A stretch of DNA of 64,000 nt, taken from Verrucomicrobiota bacterium. Its GTDB lineage: Bacteria > Verrucomicrobiota > Verrucomicrobiia > JADLBR01. The translations under genes and the position numbers were made by a program. The notes beneath the pieces are model-generated. The model did no database searches. It was not told where the DNA came from and saw nothing but the letters and a program-made list of their open reading frames with translations. Positions 37,478 through 45,444 of this stretch are shown piece by piece. The stretch spans positions 159,805 through 223,804 of the forward strand of contig JAKQKQ010000201.1 in the NCBI GenBank assembly GCA_029560585.1, read 5' to 3'. Every line of letters begins with the position of its first letter. Position 1 is the stretch's first letter.

Positions 37478-38581
37478 GTGACTACCCCGCCCGTGCCGCA
37501 CGCAAGGACAGACGCGCGGCGGCCGAAGGGCTGGATGGCCCCGGGCGCCGTCGTTTTTGGCCTGGCGCTCTGTTCCGCCGCGGCGACGGATTCGGTCGCC
37601 CCCACCGGCACGCCTGGAGCGATCGGGCGCGAAGTCCAACAGGTCCACAAAGCCAACCGCGATGGGCTGGCGCGCGTTCGCGTCCAAACCCCCATCGGGA
37701 TCCTCTCGGGCACCGGATTTTTCATCGACGCCGATGGACTCCTCCTGACCAGCTCCAGCCTGATCGCGAACAAAGATCAGATCTGGATCGAATACGGGGC
37801 CGTCAAAGCAAAAGCCGAGATCGTGGGCATCGACCGCCGCAGTTCAGTCGCCCTTCTGAAAAGCGTTGCCCATGGCATGCCCCTGAAATTCGCCACGGAA
37901 GGGCCGAAGATCGGCGAAGCCGCCATCGCGCTCGGCTTTCAGTACGACAAGGAGGCCGCCCCCGCGCTCGGGCTCATCAGCGGTGTCGACGCCACATCTC
38001 CGGAGGGTCGCTTCTTCTGCGCAGCCCACATCCGCGCCGACATCACCCTCGCGCCTGGAATGATGGGGGGACCCCTCCTCGACACGGATGGCGAGGTCAT
38101 GGGCCTCGTGACAGGCACTCTCGGCGACGGATCCCGCTGCTATGCGCTCCCGGCCGCACCGCTCGCAAGGGTCGTAGACGATCTCCGCCAACACGGTCGC
38201 CCGCGGCTCGGATGGGTCGGAATATCGATCCGCCAAGACACGAATACCACGGCGGGGGCTTCCTGCGTCGTCGTGCGCGAAGTCTTCACCAACGCCCCTG
38301 CCTATGCCGCGGGCGTCCGCGCCGGCGATCGCATCCTCAAGATCGGCCCAAGGGACGTCCGCCATCCCGGAGATATTATCGATGCGTCGTTCCTCGCGCG
38401 GATTGGCGAGACCATGCCCCTCGTGCTCCAGCGCGGCAACGAGCGGTTGACGTTCGGCATCCCGGTCGAGGAACGGCCACCGCCGCCGCCCGGCCCCGTG
38501 GGCACAGGCTTCGCCGAGGCAGAAACTGTGCCGCCGTTCCCGGGCCCCGATAGCGGCATCCACGTCAATCCCACCCACTGA
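37478..38581 (+). CDS. HtrA/DegP-like protein lacking the catalytic triad
   Basis: This 367-residue protein has an N-terminal membrane or signal segment (residues 18-37), a trypsin-like S1C fold (about 65-235) and a PDZ domain (about 240-330, with AYAAGVRAGDRILKIG). It aligns by motif with DegP, but all three catalytic positions are changed: TNNHVV becomes TSSSLI (Ser94 for His), DPRSDIAL becomes DRRSSVAL (Ser123 for Asp), and GNSGGPL becomes GMMGGPL (Met196 for Ser). It is therefore probably a non-proteolytic sensor or chaperone. It follows the sigma factor and putative anti-sigma genes. The start is a GTG; a Pro-rich tail ends it. Confidence 0.8.
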   Translation: MTTPPVPHARTDARRPKGWMAPGAVVFGLALCSAAATDSVAPTGTPGAIGREVQQVHKANRDGLARVRVQTPIGILSGTGFFIDADGLLLTSSSLIANKDQIWIEYGAVKAKAEIVGIDRRSSVALLKSVAHGMPLKFATEGPKIGEAAIALGFQYDKEAAPALGLISGVDATSPEGRFFCAAHIRADITLAPGMMGGPLLDTDGEVMGLVTGTLGDGSRCYALPAAPLARVVDDLRQHGRPRLGWVGISIRQDTNTTAGASCVVVREVFTNAPAYAAGVRAGDRILKIGPRDVRHPGDIIDASFLARIGETMPLVLQRGNERLTFGIPVEERPPPPPGPVGTGFAEAETVPPFPGPDSGIHVNPTH

Positions 38582-38651
38582 GTCCCGGGCCGGATCCCGC
38601 CCCAAAGTATTTTGTGGCGCCCGCCCACCTCGGCTGTTAATCGGTTGACCC

Positions 38652-39860
38652 ATGGTCGCAGAACACAGCGGCGGTCTAGTTGCCCGCCACGTCCGGTCCA
38701 TACCAAGGTCCGGCATACGAGACTTTTTCGAGATCGTTCAGTCGATGCACGATGTCATCTCTCTGGGCATCGGCGAGCCAGACTTCGTGACACCCTGGCG
38801 GATACGTGAGGCGGCCATCTACGCCCTGGAGCAGGGGCGCACCGGCTACACGTCCAACCTCGGGCTGCCGCGCCTGCGGCGATCGATCGCCAGCTACGTG
38901 GGACGATGGTTCGGGGTCGATTACAGCCCAGAGACCGAGATCCTGGTCACCGTCGGGGTTTCCGAGGCACTCGATATTGCCCTCCGCGCGGTCATAAACC
39001 CCGGCGACGAGATCCTCTTCCACGAGCCCTGCTACGTCTCCTATGCGCCGGGCATCACACTGTCGCATGGCGTACCCGTTCCGATCCCAACAACCGCTCG
39101 CGACGGTTTCGCGCTGCGCGCCGAAGCCATCGCCGCACGCATCACCCCCGCGTCCAGGGCCCTGGTCCTAAACTTTCCCACAAATCCCACCGGCGCGGTC
39201 CTGGATCGGACCGAGATCGAAAAGATTGCGGCCCTCTGCGTCAAACACGACCTGGTCGTCATCAGCGACGAGGTCTATGCCGAACTCACATTCCCGGGCC
39301 ACGAGCACGTCTCGATCGCCTCCCTCCCCGGCATGAGGGAACGCACGATCTTCCTCCACGGATGCTCCAAGGCGTTCGCGATGACCGGCTTCCGGCTGGG
39401 TTTCGCATGCGCCCCTGCCGAACTCACCGAAGCCATGATGCGCGTCCACCAGTACGCGATGCTTTGCGCCTCGATCATCGCGCAGGAGGCCGCCATCGAA
39501 GCGCTCGACAGCTGTCGCGAGGAAATGCTCAGGATGCGGGAAAAATACATGGAACGCAGAAATTTCGTGGTCGCCGCCTTCCGAAATATGGGACTGCCCT
39601 GCATCGAGCCCAAGGGGACCTTCTACGCTTTCCCCGAAATCTCCACCACGGGGCTGTCCTCCCGCGATTTCGCCATCCGTCTCCTTGAGGAGGAGCGCGT
39701 CGCCATGGTCCCAGGCGATGCCTTCGGCCCAGGGGGGGCAGGCTATGTCCGATGCAGTTGCTCGACGGCCATGGAACTCATCGAGGTCGCCATGGAACGC
39801 ATCGCGCGATTCGTCGACAGGCTCCGGGTTTCCACGCCGGGGGCCCACCGCCCCTCGTGA
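38652..39860 (+). CDS. PLP-dependent aminotransferase, class I/II
   Basis: This 402-residue fold-type I aminotransferase belongs to the aspartate aminotransferase superfamily (AspB/PatA-like). The PLP lysine is in GCSKAFAMTGFRLGF (about residue 240). Other hallmarks are SLGIGEPDF (about 36), GRTGYTSNLG, NFPTNPTGAVLD (about 173) and SDEVYAEL. Amino-acid specificity cannot be fixed. The gene lies 70 bases after the pseudo-HtrA gene and may share its transcript. Confidence 0.9.
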   Translation: MVAEHSGGLVARHVRSIPRSGIRDFFEIVQSMHDVISLGIGEPDFVTPWRIREAAIYALEQGRTGYTSNLGLPRLRRSIASYVGRWFGVDYSPETEILVTVGVSEALDIALRAVINPGDEILFHEPCYVSYAPGITLSHGVPVPIPTTARDGFALRAEAIAARITPASRALVLNFPTNPTGAVLDRTEIEKIAALCVKHDLVVISDEVYAELTFPGHEHVSIASLPGMRERTIFLHGCSKAFAMTGFRLGFACAPAELTEAMMRVHQYAMLCASIIAQEAAIEALDSCREEMLRMREKYMERRNFVVAAFRNMGLPCIEPKGTFYAFPEISTTGLSSRDFAIRLLEEERVAMVPGDAFGPGGAGYVRCSCSTAMELIEVAMERIARFVDRLRVSTPGAHRPS

Positions 39861-39881
39861 GGGCCGCGCCCCTTCCCGTCG

Positions 39882-40529
39882 TCACCCCAGATCGCCGGGC
39901 CGCGGATGCCGCCCGCCGCGCGGCCACACGCAGACCGCGTAGACAATGTGGAACAGGCCAAAGGTGCAGGCCATCGCATACGCCCCATCCACCGGTCCGG
40001 CGCCAAACCGCTCAAGCCCCAGATAGAACACGGGCGCCGTCATCAGCCCCGCCAACAGAAAACTCCATCCCAGCACCACCATCGATCCCGGCGCGTATTC
40101 ATCCATCGACAGGAGCGCCAGGCCGTAAAAGACCATCCAATAGAACACCACGGGCGCGATCTGGTAGATCATCAGCCAGTGCCAGAATGTGATGCTCGCC
40201 CCCGCCAATACGCACGGAAGCACTTGCGCCAGCGCAAACCACATCCGCGCGGAGGGCAGCGGTTCGCCCTGCACCCGCGACTCCCGCCACAGCAGGCCGC
40301 CGGCAGCCAACAGGATGATCGCCAGCACGCCGACCCACGTCAGGACAAACATCGTCGGTGTCAGCCCCGGATAGCGCTTGTAATACCAGACCATGCCCAG
40401 CGCCACCACCACCGTCAGCCCACCCGCGATGAGCGCCGCGGGCGCCGAGATCGCACGGTATACGGCCGCGCGTTCCATGAGGGACCGCATGGCCACCAGG
40501 TGAGCCTCCGACCGATCTGGGATACCCAT
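39882..40529 (-). CDS. Integral membrane protein of unknown function
   Basis: This 215-residue protein has six predicted transmembrane helices, beginning after about residue 20. The start at 40529 gives GIPDRSEAHLVAMRSLMERAAVYRAIS, whose MERAxxYRAISAP pattern looks conserved rather than random. The family is not recognised. No catalytic residues stand out. It is convergent with the aminotransferase (21 bases) and follows the HAD-Nudix gene on the same strand at 47 bases. Confidence 0.6.
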   Translation of the reverse strand: MGIPDRSEAHLVAMRSLMERAAVYRAISAPAALIAGGLTVVVALGMVWYYKRYPGLTPTMFVLTWVGVLAIILLAAGGLLWRESRVQGEPLPSARMWFALAQVLPCVLAGASITFWHWLMIYQIAPVVFYWMVFYGLALLSMDEYAPGSMVVLGWSFLLAGLMTAPVFYLGLERFGAGPVDGAYAMACTFGLFHIVYAVCVWPRGGRHPRPGDLG

Positions 40530-40576
40530 ATGGTTACTTTCAGACAACTTGGCCCGCCAGCGCAAGCCCGCTTTCG

Positions 40577-41623
40577 TTACGCCATGAGAACCCTCTCCAT
40601 CAATCGCCGCGTGGGAGTGTTCAGCGGCAAGGCCGAGAGCGCCTCCCGCCCGTCGATCCACACGTGCCGAGATGCCTCATCATTCAGGGCAACCTCGCCC
40701 GCCACAGCTGTGGCCGTATAATTCATCAGGAGAAAATGCTCCGGCCGAAAAAACTCCGGACAGTCGATGCAGTCCTGTGTCTCAACGTATCGGACATCCA
40801 CCAAATCCAGACCCGTCTCTTCCTTGACCTCGCGGCGGAGCGCCTCCTCCGCGCGCTCGCCGCGCCTGATCTTCCCGCCGGGGATGCCCCAGAGATCGGA
40901 CCACTTGTGCGTCTGGACCAGGAGGACTCTCCCCCCCTCCCCAAAAATCAGCGCCCCGACAGTGGCGACTGGCCGATCCTCGCGGGACGCCTCCCGGGAA
41001 TGCCTCTGCAAGAATCCCAGCAGGCCGAAGAGATCCCGGAACAGGTGATCGGGCTGGCTCTGCTTCAATTTCTCCAGCGAATCGTAGCCCGTCAGCACCG
41101 CGGCCGCCACGACCCCCGCAGATTTGGCGGAATCCACATCGTGCCGCATGTCTCCAACAAATAGGGTCTCCGATGGCAGCGCACCCTGCTCCATGAGGAG
41201 GTCGCCAATGACCACCCGCTTGTCCAGCGCGCCCGTGTAGGCCTTTCGGAAATATCGGGCCACGTCCAACCGCGTGGCCTGGATCTCCCAGTGCCGCGCG
41301 GCAATGGTGCTCAGCAAGAAGACGCCCATCCCCTCCCCCCTCGCGTACTCAAGCACCTCGCGCGCCCCGGGGAGCAGCGGTATCCCCTCCTGAAACCGGT
41401 GGAACACCTCATGATAGTGCCGGTCCAGTTCCTCCATCGTGGCCAAGGGGAGCCATTGCCTGTAAAAGTCCGTGAACGGCAGATAGAACCTCTCGCGGAA
41501 TTGACCCTCGGTCCACGGCTCCTCGCCAAATGCCTCGAAGACCGCATTGGTCGCCGCGAATACCGGCGGGAAATCGTCCACGAGCGTCCCGGACCAGTCA
41601 AAGATCAGATTCCGAATGGCCAC
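40577..41623 (-). CDS. HAD-family hydrolase fused to a Nudix hydrolase
   Basis: This is a 348-residue two-domain protein. Residues 1-205 are a HAD phosphatase with the nucleophile motif FDWSGTLVDD (residues 7-16) and the acidic GDMRHDVDSAKSAG (157-170). Its second aspartate of DxD is Ser (DWSGT), seen in some HAD subfamilies. Residues 220-348 are a Nudix domain with the intact box GGKIRRGERAEEALRREV followed by KEETGL (249-275). A phosphate-removing role on two related nucleotide or sugar compounds is plausible. The start is the GTG at 41623, with GGAGG just upstream. No substrate can be named. Confidence 0.82.
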   Translation of the reverse strand: MAIRNLIFDWSGTLVDDFPPVFAATNAVFEAFGEEPWTEGQFRERFYLPFTDFYRQWLPLATMEELDRHYHEVFHRFQEGIPLLPGAREVLEYARGEGMGVFLLSTIAARHWEIQATRLDVARYFRKAYTGALDKRVVIGDLLMEQGALPSETLFVGDMRHDVDSAKSAGVVAAAVLTGYDSLEKLKQSQPDHLFRDLFGLLGFLQRHSREASREDRPVATVGALIFGEGGRVLLVQTHKWSDLWGIPGGKIRRGERAEEALRREVKEETGLDLVDVRYVETQDCIDCPEFFRPEHFLLMNYTATAVAGEVALNDEASRHVWIDGREALSALPLNTPTRRLMERVLMA

Positions 41624-41739
41624 CCCCCTCCCATAGCATCCGCGCCGGCGCCCGCAACATCGGCCAGGCCACCCCTCTTTTGGCTGCAACGAATGGAAAT
41701 ATTTGCGCTTGACCGCCCACCGCAGCGGAGGGACTTTAT

Positions 41740-42213
41740 ATGTTTAGCTGGAGGCCTATGGCAGCGGCGAAACGGAAGCGGAAAAACCGGTTCAAGGGAA
41801 TCGCCCGTGTCGACCAGATCGAAAAGAGGCAGCACGGTTTTCTCGTCCGCCTGCAGCGCCGCGGCGAGCGCCACAGCGCATTCTTTTCCGACAGGGAGCA
41901 CGGCGGACGACTCCAGGCCCTCTCCGCCGCCCGGCGGCACTACAACCTCCTGTGCCGAAAGCATCCCGCCTCCACCCGCAGAGATTTCGCCGAGCGCATG
42001 ACCGCGCGCAACACCTCGGGCCGCGTCGGCGTCTCATTGACCCGATCCGTCGCGGCCAATTCCAAAACCTACGAATCGTTCTCGTCCTCGTGCTCGCTGG
42101 AAAAGGGCTGCCGCATCACCAAGAAATTCTCGATCAGCAGATACGGCAGAAAGAAGGCTTACGAGATGGCGTGCCGCTGGCGCGAGGCCATGGTCCGCAA
42201 AATGGCCCGTTAG
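41740..42213 (+). CDS. AP2-like DNA-binding domain protein
   Basis: This 157-residue basic protein begins with a Lys/Arg-rich stretch (AAAKRKRKNRFKGIARVDQ). The following HGFLVRLQRRGERHSAFFSD has the three-stranded pattern of AP2/ERF-type DNA-binding domains known from plant regulators, homing endonucleases and bacterial proteins. A second, related-looking segment begins with ARNTSGRVGVSLTRS. The ATG at 41740 has GGAGG eight bases upstream, better than the ATG at 41758. No nuclease motif was seen. It could be a regulator or a relic of a mobile element; recognition is by pattern only. Confidence 0.55.
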   Translation: MFSWRPMAAAKRKRKNRFKGIARVDQIEKRQHGFLVRLQRRGERHSAFFSDREHGGRLQALSAARRHYNLLCRKHPASTRRDFAERMTARNTSGRVGVSLTRSVAANSKTYESFSSSCSLEKGCRITKKFSISRYGRKKAYEMACRWREAMVRKMAR

Positions 42214-42375
42214 GAACCGGCGCCGGACCGGGGGATCGGGGCCGCCGGATCCACCGGCCGCTCCTTCACGACAGACATCCCCGGTCTGTGCCTGACCTTT
42301 CCCAATAAATGGCTTTCAGGGCGCGGATTTCTGCTCGGCTTGGCGCAAAACCCGGCTAACCTCCCCACTCGAAAC

Positions 42376-44883
42376 ATGGAGACACGACGCGCCTATCCTT
42401 TTCCCGAGATCGAGGCCCGGTGGCAGCGCCACTGGCTTGAGAACAAGACATTCCGGGCCGCGGATCCCGGCACGCCGGGCAGCGAAAGGCCGAAGTACTA
42501 CATCCTCGACATGTTCCCCTACCCGTCGGGAGCCGGCCTCCACGTGGGCCACCCGGAGGGTTACACGGCGACCGACATCATCGCCCGCTACAAGCGAATG
42601 CGCGGTTTCAACGTCCTCCACCCCATGGGGTGGGATGCCTTCGGTCTGCCAACCGAGCGGTACGCCATCCAGACCGGCATGCACCCGAGGGATGCCACGC
42701 GCCGCAATATTGACACTTTCCGTCGCCAGATTCGCTCCCTGGGATTCTCCTACGACTGGGACCGCGAATTCTCAACGACCGACCCGGATTACGTCCGCTG
42801 GACCCAGTGGATCTTCCTCCAACTGTACAAACAGGGGCTCGCCTATGTGGCCGACGCCCCCGTCTGGTTCTGCCCGGCTCTCGGCACGGGCCTCGCGAAC
42901 GAGGAGGTCATCAACACGCCCGAAGGACCCCGCTCCGAACGCGGCAACCACCCCGTGGAGCGCCGCACGCTTCGCCAGTGGATGCTCCGCATCACGGCAT
43001 ACGCCGAGCGCCTCCTGCGCGACCTCGATCTCGTGGACTGGCCGGAGAACATCAAGGAGATGCAGCGCAACTGGATCGGCCGCAGCCAGGGCGCCGAGGT
43101 CGATTTCCGCACCGCGAGCGGCGGCACCCTGACGGTCTTCACAACCCGCCCAGACACGCTCTTCGGCGCCACCTACATGGTCCTCGCCCCAGAGCATCCC
43201 CTGGTCGCCAGCCTCACCTCCGAGGCACAGCGCAAGACCGTCGAGGCATATGTCGCTTCCTCTGCCCGAAAAACCGACCTTGAGCGCACCGATCTGGCCC
43301 GGGACAAGACGGGTGTCTTCACGGGCTCCTACGCGCTCAACCCCGTCTTCGATGCCGATGATCCCCGGGCGCGCATTCCCATCTGGGTCGCGGATTACGT
43401 CCTCGCCACATACGGTACGGGCGCGATCATGGCTGTTCCCGCACACGACGAACGCGACTGGGAATTCGCGAAGAAGTTCGGACTTGAGATCATCGAGGTG
43501 GTTGTTCCTGATGGCGCCACGCCCGCCGTCGGCCATCCGTCCCAGTGCTTTGTCGGCGAAGGGATCTCCGCCAACTCCGGGCTCATCTCTGGCCTGCCCA
43601 CCGCCCAGGCCACCGCGAGAATCTGCGATTGGCTCGAGGCGCGAGGCTCCGGGCGCCGACGCGTGAACTACAAGCTCCGCGATTGGCTATTCTCCCGCCA
43701 GCTCTACTGGGGCGAGCCATTCCCGATCCTGTGGCGCGAAGGCGCCCACATGCCCGCCAACGAGTCTGATCTCCCCATTCTCCCCCCCGACCTAGATGAC
43801 TTCAAGCCGACCCCGGACGGGCGCCCGCCGCTCGCCCGCGCCGCCGACTGGGTGCAGATCGACTCGCGCACCACCCGCGAGACCAACGTCATGCCCAACT
43901 GGGCCGGCTCCTGCTGGTACTATTTGCGCTACATCGATCCGAAAAACGACCAAGCCTTCACCGACCCAGAAAAGGAACGCTACTGGATGAGCGGAGGTGG
44001 CGTTGACCTCTACGTTGGCGGCGCCGAGCATGCGGTGCTCCATCTCCTCTACGCGCGCTTCTGGCACAAGGTGCTGTTCGACATCGGCCTCGTTACGACT
44101 CCCGAGCCATTCCACCGGCTCGTCAACCAGGGCATCATCCTCGGTGAGGATGGCCAGAAGATGTCCAAGAGCCGCGGGAATGTGATCAATCCCGACGACG
44201 TGGTGGCCGAATTCGGCGCAGACAGCTTCAGGCTCTATGAGATGTTCATGGGACCGCTTGAACAGAGCAAGCCGTGGTCGACTCAGGGCATCAAGGGTGT
44301 CCACGCATTCCTCGCTAGAGTCTGGCGTCTCTTCGTGCGCGAAGACGACGAGACGGGCGCCCGACGCGCCTCCCCCTCCCTCACGGATGCCGCGCCCTCC
44401 GAAGATCATCTCCGCCTGCTGCATCGCACCATCCGCAAGGTCACCGATGATATCGAGGGGATGCGTTTCAATACGGCCATTTCCGCACTGATGGTCTGGG
44501 TCAACGAAACGATGAAAGCCGCCTCCGGTGGCGCACCGATCCCGCGGGAAGTGGCCTTGAGCTTTGTCCGGTTGCTGTCGCCCTTTGCACCACACGTTGC
44601 CGAGGAACTCTGGACGATTCTCGGACGCCAGCCATCCATCGCACTCCAACCATGGCCCGAAGCCGATCCCCGCCACCTGCGCCAAGACTCCATAGAGATC
44701 GTGGTCCAGATCAACGGGAAGGTCCGCGACCGCGTGACCGCGCCGCCGGACGCCCCCCCCGATGAACTCGAGGCCGCGGCCCGCGCGTTGCCCAAAGTGG
44801 CCCAGGCCCTTGCAGGTTTGCGCCTCATCAGGGTGGTCACCGTCCCAAGCCGCCTCGTTAATTTCGTGGTCGCCCCGAAATAG
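42376..44883 (+). CDS. leuS: Leucine-tRNA ligase
   Basis: This 835-residue class I synthetase has HIGH-type [15 protein letters not shown] (about residue 55) and KMSKS in [15 protein letters not shown] (about 595). The editing domain ([19 protein letters not shown]) and LeuRS-specific MFPYPSGAG are present. The ATG at 42376 starts at [17 protein letters not shown], the usual N-terminus. C-terminal anticodon-binding parts are intact ([11 protein letters not shown]). A small membrane protein gene follows 111 bases on. Confidence 0.96.
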   Translation: METRRAYPFPEIEARWQRHWLENKTFRAADPGTPGSERPKYYILDMFPYPSGAGLHVGHPEGYTATDIIARYKRMRGFNVLHPMGWDAFGLPTERYAIQTGMHPRDATRRNIDTFRRQIRSLGFSYDWDREFSTTDPDYVRWTQWIFLQLYKQGLAYVADAPVWFCPALGTGLANEEVINTPEGPRSERGNHPVERRTLRQWMLRITAYAERLLRDLDLVDWPENIKEMQRNWIGRSQGAEVDFRTASGGTLTVFTTRPDTLFGATYMVLAPEHPLVASLTSEAQRKTVEAYVASSARKTDLERTDLARDKTGVFTGSYALNPVFDADDPRARIPIWVADYVLATYGTGAIMAVPAHDERDWEFAKKFGLEIIEVVVPDGATPAVGHPSQCFVGEGISANSGLISGLPTAQATARICDWLEARGSGRRRVNYKLRDWLFSRQLYWGEPFPILWREGAHMPANESDLPILPPDLDDFKPTPDGRPPLARAADWVQIDSRTTRETNVMPNWAGSCWYYLRYIDPKNDQAFTDPEKERYWMSGGGVDLYVGGAEHAVLHLLYARFWHKVLFDIGLVTTPEPFHRLVNQGIILGEDGQKMSKSRGNVINPDDVVAEFGADSFRLYEMFMGPLEQSKPWSTQGIKGVHAFLARVWRLFVREDDETGARRASPSLTDAAPSEDHLRLLHRTIRKVTDDIEGMRFNTAISALMVWVNETMKAASGGAPIPREVALSFVRLLSPFAPHVAEELWTILGRQPSIALQPWPEADPRHLRQDSIEIVVQINGKVRDRVTAPPDAPPDELEAAARALPKVAQALAGLRLIRVVTVPSRLVNFVVAPK

Positions 44884-44994
44884 ACGCCTCTGATGGAATC
44901 GATGTCCTGCGAAACCGTTTGCGCGAACTGAGAAACCAACTTAGACTCCCTCGCAAGCCACTTCATCGGCCGCAGCAAACCAGTGGAGAAAACC

Positions 44995-45276
44995 ATGCGC
45001 AATTTCAACGTCTGGGTCACCGCCATAGGGGGCATCGTGCTTCTCTTCGCCATGATGATGCTCTTCCGCGCGACGTACTCGATCCGGTTGACCGCAGAAT
45101 GCCTCGGCCAGCCCCATCTCGCACACGCCCACCTCGAATCGGCACTGCGCTCAATCAAGTACGGCATTATGGGCATCCCCTTCGGGGCCGGACTGGCGAT
45201 GATCGGCATCATCGGCCGATTCCGGCGATATCTGGAAATGCTTGAGGCCGAAGCCGAGATCGAAGATGCCGCCTGA
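44995..45276 (+). CDS. Small two-helix membrane protein of unknown function
   Basis: This 93-residue protein has transmembrane helices at about residues 5-26 and 54-76, with a short hydrophilic loop between and an acidic C-terminal helix (LEMLEAEAEIEDAA). The ATG has a good ribosome-binding site (GGAG, six-base spacing). The family is not recognised. It sits alone between leuS and the helicase gene. Confidence 0.6.
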   Translation: MRNFNVWVTAIGGIVLLFAMMMLFRATYSIRLTAECLGQPHLAHAHLESALRSIKYGIMGIPFGAGLAMIGIIGRFRRYLEMLEAEAEIEDAA

Positions 45277-45444
45277 GAGGCCAGAATAGCCGAGGGCAAG
45301 GGCCCCGCTCCGCGCCCTTCTAGCTCCACCAAGCGATCACCCGCGGTTGTGTCCCGCGCCTGACCCACGCACTCTCCACTGCCTGCGCCATCGGACGGAC
45401 TTCTCAAAGCGCGCGTGACTGCTACGCAATTGGGAAACGATACC

